Assembly: GCA_934168275.1 (NCBI GenBank)
Contig: CAKPNA010000001.1
Span: forward strand, 372,001 to 436,000
DNA length: 64,000 nt
Direction of reading: 5' to 3'
Origin: an uncultured Bacilli bacterium
GTDB taxonomy: Bacteria; Bacillota_I; Bacilli_A; RF39; UBA660
Numbering within the stretch: position 1 is the stretch's first letter; every line of letters starts with the position of its first letter. The notes below the pieces were generated by a model. That model saw only the letters and a list, made by a program, of their open reading frames with translations, had not been told where the DNA came from and ran no database searches. The translations under genes and the position numbers were made by a program. Below, piece after piece: positions 17,578-26,657 of this stretch.

Positions 17578-20073
17578 TTACTTTCCACAGCAATTCTTAT
17601 ATTTTTTTCCTGAGCCACAAGGACACAAATCGTTCCTACCCACTTTATCACTTTTTGCCTGAACCTTCTTAGTCTCCTTGCCATCATTAGCAATAGTCTT
17701 CTTTACAGCTTCTTTTCTTTCAATATTTTGTCTAATCTCAGCCTTTAATAAGAACATACTAATTTCTTTATCTATCTTATTATTCATAGACTCAAACAAT
17801 TCATAACCTTCAATAGTATAAGCTTGAAGTGGATTCTCATTAGCATATCCTCTAAGACCAATACCTTCTCTTAAATGACTCATCGTACTAATATGTTCCA
17901 TCCAATGACTATCTATTACCTTAAGTGATATAGCTTTTTCAAATTCATCACATATCTCTTTAGGTATATCTTTTAACTTATCTTCGTAATCATTAATTAC
18001 TTTCTCATTTAATAAATCAACTATTTCACTAGCGTCCTTACCCTTAATCTCTGATAAAGTAATACGATAATTCTTTAATAAATTCTCATTACTAGCCTCT
18101 ACTATTTCTTCATAATCTTTATCACTAAGTGTATTACTATCTATTAAATGTCCATAAACAATACTATGAATATAAGACTTCATATTTTCAATTACGACAT
18201 CATGAATAGATTCGTTATCTAATATTTCATTTCTTCTACCATACATAATCTCTCTTTGATTATTCATAACATCATCATAGTTAAGTAATTGCTTTCTTAT
18301 ATCAAAGTTATTACCTTCTACTTTCTTTTGAGCAGATTCAACTGACTTAGATAACATCTTATTTTGAATAACCATATCTCCTGTAAAGCCAAGGTTAGCC
18401 AACATACCACGATATTTATCAGAGCCAAATCTTACCATTAAATCATCTTCAAATGATACGTAGAATTGCGTAAAACCTGGATCCCCTTGACGACCACTAC
18501 GACCTCTTAACTGATTATCAATTCTTCTAGATTCATGTCTTTCACTACCTATTACACATAATCCACCTAGTTCTTTAACGCCTTCACCAAGTTTAATATC
18601 AGTACCACGTCCGGCCATATTAGTAGCAATTGTTACTGCACCTTTTTCACCGGCATGAGCAATAATTTCTGCCTCACGTGCATGGTTCTTAGCATTTAAT
18701 ACTTCATGCTTAATACCCTTTTTTGTTAACATTCTACTAATTAATTCACTTGTTTCAATAGCAATAGTACCAACTAATACCGGTTGTCCTGTTTTATGTC
18801 TAGTCTCTATCTCATTAACTATTGCTTTAAACTTACCTTCTTTACCAGGATACAATAAATCAGTAGCATCTTCTCTTATAACCGGTTTATTAGTAGGTAT
18901 TGTAATAACATACATATTATATATATTTCTAAACTCTTCTTCTTCAGTTTTAGCAGTACCTGTCATACCGGATAACTTCTTATACATTCTAAAATAGTTT
19001 TGATATGTAATAGTAGCTACTGTCTTAGTTTCTTGATTAATCTTAACGCCTTCTTTAGCTTCTATAGCTTGATGTAAACCTTCAGAGAAATTTCTACCTC
19101 TCATAAGTCTACCTGTAAACTGATCAACAATAATAACTTCACCATCAGTAACGACATAATCAACATCTTTCTTCATAAAATAATTAGCTCTTAAAGCTTG
19201 TGTTATATGATGCAATATATTGGTATTATCAATATCATATAAGTTCTTTAAATTAAACTTCTTTTCAGCCTTTTTAGAGCCTTCATCAGTTAAGTTAATA
19301 CTTCTTGTTTTTTCATCTAATATATAGTCTTCATTCTCTACTAAACCTTTTACAAAATAATCAGCATCAGTATATAAATTAGCACTCTGCATAAAGCCAC
19401 CTGATATAATTAATGGTGTTCTAGCTTCATCTATTAAAATAGAGTCCACTTCATCAACTATACAATAATTAAGTGGTCTTTGTACTCTATTTTCTTTCTT
19501 AACAACCATATTATCTCTTAAATAGTCAAATCCAAGTTCACTATTAGTAGTATACATAATATCACATTGATAAGCACTTCTCTTTTCACTAGGAGATAAC
19601 TCTCTTAAATTAAGTCCAACAGTAAGTCCTAAAAATTCAAATATCTTACCCATCCATTCAGCATCTCTTGAAGATAAGAATTCATTTACAGTAACAATAT
19701 GTACTCCATTACCGGTTAAAGCATTCAAATAAGCCGGAAGAACACAAGTTAAAGTTTTACCTTCACCTGTTTTCATCTCAGCAATATTACCATAATGAAT
19801 AGCTAATCCCCCAAGTAATTGACAATAAAATGGCTTCATCCCAACACATCTATAAGCTGCTTCACGACAAACTGCAAAAGCTTCTACTAAGATATCTTCT
19901 AATGTCTCACCATCTTCAAGTCTTTTCTTAAACTTTTCAGTATAGCCTTGTAATTTCTTATCAGATAATTTACTCATCTCAGAATCTAATTCATCTATCT
20001 TCTTTGCTATAACATCAAACCTTTTTAATTCTTTATACTCATTATCAAATAATTTTTTTAATATACTAATCAT
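17578..20073 (-). CDS. secA: Preprotein translocase ATPase SecA
   Basis: 831 residues, normal for SecA. Walker A is MKTGEGKTL near residue 100, the DEAD-like motif is VDEVDSILIDEARTPL, then the preprotein cross-linking and helical scaffold domains, motif VI QLRGRSGRQGD, and a C-terminal SEC-C zinc motif CPCGSGKKYKNCCGK. It drives Sec-dependent export through SecYEG. Only one SecA is seen. Upstream lie yukD-like, essC and hpf, separated from secA by a strong terminator, so secA has its own transcription start. Confidence 0.98.
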   Translation of the reverse strand: MISILKKLFDNEYKELKRFDVIAKKIDELDSEMSKLSDKKLQGYTEKFKKRLEDGETLEDILVEAFAVCREAAYRCVGMKPFYCQLLGGLAIHYGNIAEMKTGEGKTLTCVLPAYLNALTGNGVHIVTVNEFLSSRDAEWMGKIFEFLGLTVGLNLRELSPSEKRSAYQCDIMYTTNSELGFDYLRDNMVVKKENRVQRPLNYCIVDEVDSILIDEARTPLIISGGFMQSANLYTDADYFVKGLVENEDYILDEKTRSINLTDEGSKKAEKKFNLKNLYDIDNTNILHHITQALRANYFMKKDVDYVVTDGEVIIVDQFTGRLMRGRNFSEGLHQAIEAKEGVKINQETKTVATITYQNYFRMYKKLSGMTGTAKTEEEEFRNIYNMYVITIPTNKPVIREDATDLLYPGKEGKFKAIVNEIETRHKTGQPVLVGTIAIETSELISRMLTKKGIKHEVLNAKNHAREAEIIAHAGEKGAVTIATNMAGRGTDIKLGEGVKELGGLCVIGSERHESRRIDNQLRGRSGRQGDPGFTQFYVSFEDDLMVRFGSDKYRGMLANLGFTGDMVIQNKMLSKSVESAQKKVEGNNFDIRKQLLNYDDVMNNQREIMYGRRNEILDNESIHDVVIENMKSYIHSIVYGHLIDSNTLSDKDYEEIVEASNENLLKNYRITLSEIKGKDASEIVDLLNEKVINDYEDKLKDIPKEICDEFEKAISLKVIDSHWMEHISTMSHLREGIGLRGYANENPLQAYTIEGYELFESMNNKIDKEISMFLLKAEIRQNIERKEAVKKTIANDGKETKKVQAKSDKVGRNDLCPCGSGKKYKNCCGK

Positions 20074-20101
20074 ATTTTCACCACCATAAAATAATTATAC
20101 C

Positions 20102-20163
20102 AAAAAAAAGAGAAATTAACACTATTTAACACACAATATGTGTAAATAACGTTAATTTTCTCT
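20102..20163 (-). terminator. Strong terminator of the hpf-essC-yukD transcript
   Basis: A very long stem (AGAGAAAWTTAAC... extending through TATTTRACACA) with a T-run on the minus side; it begins at the stop codon of the YukD-like gene and separates that operon from secA. Confidence 0.8.
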
Positions 20164-20414
20164 TATATTAATACTAATCTAGTCCCCATTTTAATATTAG
20201 AATCTTTAATTATTAAATTCATATTATATAACTGTCCTGAATTCTTATTATATAAATAAGGTAATCTATCTTTATAATAATCTAATGATAATTCAGGTAT
20301 ATTATTTTTTAGTAAGAATATTAAATCATGAATACGACGATCAATCGGTACTAAAAGTTCATACTTTCTTTCAATCAATGGAATTTCCACAATAACATAT
20401 ACTCTAAAATCCAT
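20163..20414 (-). CDS. YukD/EsaB-like ubiquitin-fold protein
   Basis: 83 residues from the ATG at 20412-20414 (AAGGTAGGTG is correctly spaced; a GTG 9 nt upstream is too close to it). The pattern VYVIVEIPLIERKYELLVPID, IHDLIFLLKN and the closing GTRLVLI is that of the EsaB/YukD beta-grasp proteins, which accompany the T7SSb ATPase in Firmicutes. The gene starts just after the essC stop and ends in a terminator. The role is inferred as an accessory or regulatory component of type VII secretion. Confidence 0.75.
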   Translation of the reverse strand: MDFRVYVIVEIPLIERKYELLVPIDRRIHDLIFLLKNNIPELSLDYYKDRLPYLYNKNSGQLYNMNLIIKDSNIKMGTRLVLI

Positions 20415-20423
20415 TAAATTCAC

Positions 20424-23400
20424 CTACCTTATATCTTGATCATTTGAATAAAAATCTAATAATTTTACTAATGTTGCTCGACCACTTACTACGTTATATC
20501 CGAAATCATTACCAATCTGAGATCTAGTTTCTTTATTATAAGTTGAAGATTTAATTGTAAACTGATCAGTAATGCCTGAACCAACCCATATACCATACAT
20601 TGCTTGAACATTATTAACATAGAATGATTCATATTCAAATGTTTTTATCTTCGATACTGAATCTATTATAATAATTCTAACATTTGGTTTACTCTTTAAT
20701 CCTACTAAATAACTCTTAAAGTCATTAAATTCATTAGTAGTTAATGTATTCTTATAACCATCTATACCATAGAATATAAATACTTCCATACTACCACTAG
20801 CGGTCTTAATTTTATCTAATATCTTATCTTCATTATAATTAATAATATCAGTAGTATTTTGAATCATATTATCCATATCTATTAAATGAACTGTTGTATC
20901 TTTAATCTTTTGTAATACTATAACTAAAGAAGATACAAACTTATCCATTACTGAAGCATCTTGACTAGCAATAATTGAAATAGGATTTCTCTTAAAGTTA
21001 AATCTAGAAGTACTAAGTGAATTCTTTTCTATACCTATTGGTACATCAGTTAATGAATTTATATCATTCTCTACATCCTCTAATCGAACATGACTAGGTA
21101 AAACAGCAATCTTCTTAGCTTTATATTTAATTACTTCTTTAAGTTTTAAACAAGTATCTTTAATAAAGGCATTAATTTCTTCCCATTTATATGGATAAGC
21201 TGTTTGATACTCATATATCTCACCTTGTAATTTAACTAAGCCTCTACCCAATATATCTGAAGGGATCATACCATGCGTTGAACCTAAAATATATGAATAA
21301 TCACTTGGATCATTAAAGTTTAGACATAACTGTTTACTAAAGTTTTGTGATACCTTAGATCTAACTGCATTAACACCACTCGCTGTAATAACTAAAGATA
21401 TACCATATCTCTCACCTTCACGAGAAAGCCTTGTAAGTCTATCAACATATTCATCATAATTATCACTAAATGCTTCATAACTATTAAGAATAATAATTAT
21501 TCTAGGCACTTTATTAAGACTATTTTGAATATATAAATTATAATCTCCATTGTAGTCAATAAACATTTTCTTTCTACTCTCTATTTCAGTATCAATAGTA
21601 TTAAATAGATTATTAACTTTCTCTAACTCATTAATATATACTATATCACCAACTTGTGGAGCATCTTTAAACATCCCAAGTATTTCTGTACCAAAATCCA
21701 TAATATAAAACTGTACTTCCTCGGTAGTATGTGTTGTAATTAAACTATAAATAAGTGATGTTACCATTATCTCTTTACCATCTAAACCATAAATAAGCGT
21801 ATTAGGAGAATTATTAAAGTCTAGTGTTAACAATCCTTGTCTTTGATTAGCCGGATCATCATACTCTCCGATAATCGCTGTAATATTCCATTTCGTTGGA
21901 ATAAAGTTATACTTATTAATTAAATTACCAACATATATCTTACTATCAATTCTATCAAGCCATAATTTTCTAGCAACAACATTAGTTTCTTGAGCCACAG
22001 CACATATAACTCTTAAAACATTAGGAAGCTCTTCGCCTAAAGACACAGCCTCATCTCTTTTTGCTACATCAATACTCTTAATAACATCCCCAATATCATT
22101 AATAAATGATACATTATGATCAACATTCTTAGTAAGCTTATCTTTAGGAACATATTTAGCTGCAGCATAAGCTGCTTGTCCTAAGCCAAAATAATCATTA
22201 TACCCAACTTGTAAATAGAACATACCAGCACTCTTTAATCCCGCTGCATCCGGCCTTTTTATGACATCCATACTATCAGATTTCTCTTGAACTTTTAAAC
22301 ATACCTTAAACTTCGAGTTAGACCATATCTGATCATCAACAATACCACTAGGTTTTTGTGTAGCCAAAATTAAGTGTACACCTAAACTTCTACCTATACG
22401 AGCGGTTGAAATAAGTTCATCCATAAATTCCGGCTGTTGATTTTTTAATTCGGCAAACTCATCACAAATAATAAATAAATGTGAAATAGGTTCGTCAATC
22501 AAACCATCACGATATAATTTTTGATACTTATATATATCTAAAGTATTCTCATTTAATCGCATTTTAGCCTGATTAAATAACTCTTGTCTTCTATTTAACT
22601 CACTATGAATAGAAGATAAACTTCTCTTTATTTCAGCCTTATCCAAGTTTGTAATAGTACCTGCTAAATGTGGAAGTCTTGTATTAGTAAGCTTATTTTC
22701 AAAAGCTCCTGTAAGTCCACCACCTTTATAATCTATCAAAACAAATGATACTTCTAATGGACTAAAATTAAGACACATCGATAAGATAAAAGTAATAATG
22801 AACTCACTCTTACCACTACCAGTCATACCAGCTATTAAACCATGTGGTCCATAAAACTTTTCATGTAAATCTAAATTAAATATTTCTCCATCTTCATGAA
22901 TACCAATTGGAACATTCAAACTATTAACCGGATTGTTATTTTTCCACCTACTAAGTACATTTAATTGTTCTACTCTACCAACTTTATACATTTCTAAGAA
23001 ACTAATATAAAACTTTTGATTATCTAAAGATAAAGGTAATTTAATTGGAATACCTGCTAACTTTTCAGATACTAATGCCAAATTAATATTATCGGTATTA
23101 TCCATCGCAAAAGTTTGTTGATTATTTCGATCAAGTTCATTCTTAATAATTGCCGAATCAGTTCCTGAAGCCATTAAGAAATCATTACATTCATTAGGTA
23201 AATTACCAATACCATCACTTAATATAATTAATCCAAATCCAATATTCTTTTCTTCTTTTAATACTTTATTTATAATCTCTATGCTCTTATTCTTCTTAAT
23301 ATTATTAACTATTATCAAATAATATGGCATAACATCTTTATATGTTAAATTTAAAGGTACTGACTTGTCACCATCATCATTATATTTTCTTGAAGTAAAT

Positions 23401-24986
23401 ACCTGCTCCAAATAGAAAGATATCTTTGACATATCATCATAGTTATTAGCATAAAACCTTATATCCTTAGAATTACTCCATAAATGAGGTAAATTAATTA
23501 AATCTCCCCAAATATCACTATTATCATCATTAACCATTAAAACAAGTTTAACTTCATCATAAGAATGATTAGCCACTAGCTGTAATATAATACTCTTTAA
23601 CATTGAATCTTTATTATCTTTATTACCAATAATAACAAGTTTATTTCTCTCAGTTAAACTAATAGTTACTGGCACTCTCTCAATATCTTTAGCAGTATCT
23701 ACAACTTTACTAACTTCATTCTTAAGATCATCATCTTGCATGCTAAACTCTTCTAATTGATATTGTAATTTTAATTTTAAAGGAACCGTACCAATACCCA
23801 ATCTAACATTTAAAAAGTCATCATCCTTAATTTGTCTTTCCCACAAATTTCTTCTTTTATTTAAAACAACCATTTGTAAATTATTTAAATCAGGATAATT
23901 TTCAAGTAATGTTTGTTGTTGGCTTATTCTAAAATTCTCTATCTTTTGTTTCTTGCTATCGAGATATTCAAGATATCTTTTAACTCTTTCCTCTTCTTGT
24001 TGTTGTTGCTTTTTATTGTTATACTTTCTCATTAAAGTCGGCCACAACAAAGTCGAAACAAGCATCGTAATAGCAATTACTGCTGTCGGTAAAATACTAA
24101 GCATTGATGATTTATTTTGTAGTACATTAATAATAGATACTGAAGCACTAATTACTGATGACATTGCCATCGTAAGCATTGGCCCAACAGTAAATAAAAT
24201 TGGTGTCTCATCCGGCTGAACTTTACCCGGAGGATTATCTATTCTAAGTTCTTCTTCATTAATTGACGTTAAGAATCTAGGCGTTCTTGAAAAATAATCA
24301 TCAGCGCCATATAATACTGCATTATCATCATCAACAGTTTCTTCAAATGGTGCCTCATAAGGTGGAATACTTTTCTTAATTAATCTAAGACTATTAACCC
24401 TAACACTATTTCCAATATCACCAACATAAATATACGAATTCATAGCAATAATTCTATATCCCATAATAAATGCAATATCACCATTAGTTAACTTCTTATT
24501 ATTAACTCTAATGTTATTTACATAAACACCATAATCTTTATCAAGAGCCCTAATCGTTAACTTCTTCCCATTCTTAGTAATTACCGCATGATTCTTACAA
24601 ACATTAGCACTCCCTAAAACAATATCTGAAGTAGGCAAACTACCAATAGTATAGTCTCCATCACCATTAAATTGATAAGACTCAAAATTCTTAACAGTAT
24701 CACTACATACTAAAATAAATTCATATATAGAATTATTCTTATTATTAATCTTAATAACGTATAATTTATTTAAAAAAAGAGGGGCAAATTTTACAACATT
24801 ATTCTTTTCTATAATCTGGCACTTATCATTACTAACAAAGTTCCATGCTTTATTAACAATTTCAACAGATAATAAATCTTCTTCATTACCATATTCATCA
24901 AAATCTTTTATATAAAAAGCATCTTTAGAATCACCAGAAAAATAATATTTACGTAAATTATCCTTCTTTAATATTATAATTTGCAT
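20424..24986 (-). CDS. essC: Type VII secretion ATPase EssC/YukB
   Basis: About 1520 residues, the normal EssC size. The N-terminal part has an FHA-like domain (roughly 115-190, with YTIGSLPTSDIVLG and the NGKKLTI strand). Two transmembrane segments follow at about 260-315, then three FtsK/SpoIIIE-like ATPase domains. The first has an intact Walker A GMTGSGKS near residue 725, with FVLIDYKGGG and LFIICDEFAEL after it. The second and third (from about 1065 and 1340) have lost canonical P-loops, as usual. I prefer the ATG at 24984-24986 over the TTG three codons earlier, given AGAGG. No EssA, EssB, EsaA or WXG100 gene is seen in the window, so the rest of the machine must be elsewhere or missing. 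Confidence 0.93.
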   Translation of the reverse strand: MQIIILKKDNLRKYYFSGDSKDAFYIKDFDEYGNEEDLLSVEIVNKAWNFVSNDKCQIIEKNNVVKFAPLFLNKLYVIKINNKNNSIYEFILVCSDTVKNFESYQFNGDGDYTIGSLPTSDIVLGSANVCKNHAVITKNGKKLTIRALDKDYGVYVNNIRVNNKKLTNGDIAFIMGYRIIAMNSYIYVGDIGNSVRVNSLRLIKKSIPPYEAPFEETVDDDNAVLYGADDYFSRTPRFLTSINEEELRIDNPPGKVQPDETPILFTVGPMLTMAMSSVISASVSIINVLQNKSSMLSILPTAVIAITMLVSTLLWPTLMRKYNNKKQQQQEEERVKRYLEYLDSKKQKIENFRISQQQTLLENYPDLNNLQMVVLNKRRNLWERQIKDDDFLNVRLGIGTVPLKLKLQYQLEEFSMQDDDLKNEVSKVVDTAKDIERVPVTISLTERNKLVIIGNKDNKDSMLKSIILQLVANHSYDEVKLVLMVNDDNSDIWGDLINLPHLWSNSKDIRFYANNYDDMSKISFYLEQVFTSRKYNDDGDKSVPLNLTYKDVMPYYLIIVNNIKKNKSIEIINKVLKEEKNIGFGLIILSDGIGNLPNECNDFLMASGTDSAIIKNELDRNNQQTFAMDNTDNINLALVSEKLAGIPIKLPLSLDNQKFYISFLEMYKVGRVEQLNVLSRWKNNNPVNSLNVPIGIHEDGEIFNLDLHEKFYGPHGLIAGMTGSGKSEFIITFILSMCLNFSPLEVSFVLIDYKGGGLTGAFENKLTNTRLPHLAGTITNLDKAEIKRSLSSIHSELNRRQELFNQAKMRLNENTLDIYKYQKLYRDGLIDEPISHLFIICDEFAELKNQQPEFMDELISTARIGRSLGVHLILATQKPSGIVDDQIWSNSKFKVCLKVQEKSDSMDVIKRPDAAGLKSAGMFYLQVGYNDYFGLGQAAYAAAKYVPKDKLTKNVDHNVSFINDIGDVIKSIDVAKRDEAVSLGEELPNVLRVICAVAQETNVVARKLWLDRIDSKIYVGNLINKYNFIPTKWNITAIIGEYDDPANQRQGLLTLDFNNSPNTLIYGLDGKEIMVTSLIYSLITTHTTEEVQFYIMDFGTEILGMFKDAPQVGDIVYINELEKVNNLFNTIDTEIESRKKMFIDYNGDYNLYIQNSLNKVPRIIIILNSYEAFSDNYDEYVDRLTRLSREGERYGISLVITASGVNAVRSKVSQNFSKQLCLNFNDPSDYSYILGSTHGMIPSDILGRGLVKLQGEIYEYQTAYPYKWEEINAFIKDTCLKLKEVIKYKAKKIAVLPSHVRLEDVENDINSLTDVPIGIEKNSLSTSRFNFKRNPISIIASQDASVMDKFVSSLVIVLQKIKDTTVHLIDMDNMIQNTTDIINYNEDKILDKIKTASGSMEVFIFYGIDGYKNTLTTNEFNDFKSYLVGLKSKPNVRIIIIDSVSKIKTFEYESFYVNNVQAMYGIWVGSGITDQFTIKSSTYNKETRSQIGNDFGYNVVSGRATLVKLLDFYSNDQDIR

Positions 24987-25013
24987 ATTTACCAACCTCT
25001 TTTTTATTCAACA

Positions 25014-25544
25014 CTATTTAGTTTCTATTAAACCGTAATTACCATCTTTTCTCTTATATAATACGTTAACATTTCCTGTATCAACATCTTTAAAGACAAA
25101 GAAACTATGTCCTAAAAGTTCCATCTCTAAGATAGCTTCTTCTGAATCCATTGGTTTCATTTCTATCTCTTTATATTTAACTATTACATCATTATTTTCT
25201 TCATCATCATCTAATTCATAATCAAAATTAAAGTCTTTATATTTATTATCAATATTTTGTTTCTTTAACTTTGTCTTATTCTTTCTTATTTGACCTTCTA
25301 GTTTATCTACTACTAAATCAATAGCAGCATATAAATCATTATGTTCTTCTTCACTTCTAAGAATATATTTATCAGTAGGAACAGTAACCTCAATTATTTG
25401 TCTATTCCCTTTAACTTTAAGCAAAACGTTAGCATTTATATCGCTATCCTTAAAGTATTTATCAAGTCTTCCTAACTTGTCCTCTACATAATCTCTAATT
25501 GCGTCAGTTATTTCTAACTTATCTCCTCTAATATTTAGTTTCAT
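25014..25544 (-). CDS. hpf: Ribosome hibernation promoting factor, long form
   Basis: 176 residues. The N-terminal S30AE domain (MKLNIRGDKLEITDAIRDYV) is joined by an acidic linker to the C-terminal dimerisation domain (KPMDSEEAILEMELLGHSFF), which makes 100S ribosome dimers. I start it at ATG 25542-25544, preceded by GAAAGGATG, rather than at the longer frame. In Bacillus hpf sits directly before secA; here essC and yukD lie between. The 28-bp gap to essC has no terminator, so hpf-essC-yukD is probably one transcript. Confidence 0.95.
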   Translation of the reverse strand: MKLNIRGDKLEITDAIRDYVEDKLGRLDKYFKDSDINANVLLKVKGNRQIIEVTVPTDKYILRSEEEHNDLYAAIDLVVDKLEGQIRKNKTKLKKQNIDNKYKDFNFDYELDDDEENNDVIVKYKEIEMKPMDSEEAILEMELLGHSFFVFKDVDTGNVNVLYKRKDGNYGLIETK

Positions 25545-25616
25545 ATATATCATCCTTTCTATAATAAATATATCTTTATCGATATAATTATTTTCTATAT
25601 ACAATCCTACATCATA

Positions 25617-25645
25617 AGTATATCATTAAATTATTATTTTGTAAA
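25617..25645 (-). promoter_or_regulatory. Promoter of hpf-essC-yukD
   Basis: Minus strand -35 TTTACA (25640-25645), 17-bp spacer ending in TGA, -10 TATACT (25617-25622). Confidence 0.65.
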
Positions 25646-25649
25646 ACAT

Positions 25650-25698
25650 AATGTTAAAAAAATACAAATTAGTCATATAACCTGTATTTCTTAACATT
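25650..25698 (-). terminator. Probable terminator of the AAA+ module
   Basis: Near-perfect inverted repeat of 16-17 bp (AATGTTAA...AATACA and complement) between the partner gene (ends 25769) and the hpf promoter; T-rich on the minus strand. Confidence 0.5.
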
Positions 25699-25768
25699 AC
25701 AACATTTACTTTACTAGCAATTCTATCAATTACAACTTAAAACAAAGATTGCTGTTTACTTTAATTTT

Positions 25769-26656
25769 TTACCTTTTCAAATTTTTAACATGTTCTAATT
25801 TAATACTTTCATTGGTAAATTTATTAACATAATCAAACATAGCATTTGCATCATCAATTATATCATAACCTTGCACACCCATCTCGTCAGGGCGACAAAT
25901 TACAATATCATTTTCTGCAAGAGAAATTACTTCTCTAATCGTATGATCTTCACAAGTTATACCATAACAACCTATCCAATCCCTAGCTATATCCGGGGTC
26001 TGTTCCATTAACCTAAATATTAATCTTCTTAAAAATGAAGGATGCGCCAACGGAAAAAATGATTTTTGGATATTTAACCTTTCACCACTTCTTTTTAAAT
26101 TTAATTTGACATAATGTACTTGATCGTTTTTGCTAGCCATAGTAAAAAAATTAAAATTCACACTAAATCCCATATTTTCTAATATTTCTACAATACATAA
26201 TGTAATTGCACCACGATTAAAAATCATATTTGATGACACATTTGCCATGTTAGCTGCATTAAAATAAACATCTATATGTTTTCGCTTTGGATATTGTCTA
26301 TTTAGCATAGAAAGTGGGTTACCTTCTAAATATGCTTTAACATCTGGAGCATAACCAACATAGAAATTATATTGTCGGCTTTGCTTTCTAGACAATTTTA
26401 TATATTTTTCCAATGTCATCTTCAATTCAACAAGCTTTTCAAAATTCTCGTGATAACCATATCTACATAATTCCTTTGCTTCTTCTAAAGAATGTGTTTT
26501 GCAAAAATCATAATTTTCTGTTTCACTTGCTAACCTTCTATATCCCCATATTTCACTATTTATTGGAGCACTATCTATATAATCAAGAAACTCTATTATG
26601 GAATCAAAATCATATTCCATAATATCATAATCGCCTTTTTTATAATGCTTATACAT
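25769..26656 (-). CDS. Partner protein of the AAA+ module, unknown function
   Basis: 295 residues, cytosolic. Two conserved-looking halves: residues 20-140 are helical (IWGYRRLASETENYDFCKTH, YGYHENFEKL), then an alpha/beta part, HIDVYFNAANMANVSSNMIF, GAITLCIVEILENMGFSVNF and HYVKLNLKRSGERLNI, ending with LAENDIVICRPDEMGVQGYD. The alternating strands with DVYFNAA at a strand end recall a VWA-like fold, the usual partner of MoxR/CobS ATPases, but a MIDAS motif is not evident. It overlaps closely with the AAA+ gene (1-bp gap), so they are coupled. The start may instead be the in-frame ATG at 26620. Confidence 0.65.
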   Translation of the reverse strand: MYKHYKKGDYDIMEYDFDSIIEFLDYIDSAPINSEIWGYRRLASETENYDFCKTHSLEEAKELCRYGYHENFEKLVELKMTLEKYIKLSRKQSRQYNFYVGYAPDVKAYLEGNPLSMLNRQYPKRKHIDVYFNAANMANVSSNMIFNRGAITLCIVEILENMGFSVNFNFFTMASKNDQVHYVKLNLKRSGERLNIQKSFFPLAHPSFLRRLIFRLMEQTPDIARDWIGCYGITCEDHTIREVISLAENDIVICRPDEMGVQGYDIIDDANAMFDYVNKFTNESIKLEHVKNLKR

Positions 26657-26657
26657 A

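Noticed and set aside
23953..24219. Plus-strand ORF opposite essC
   Set aside because: Antisense shadow; the hydrophobicity is the mirror of the EssC membrane and Gln-rich region.
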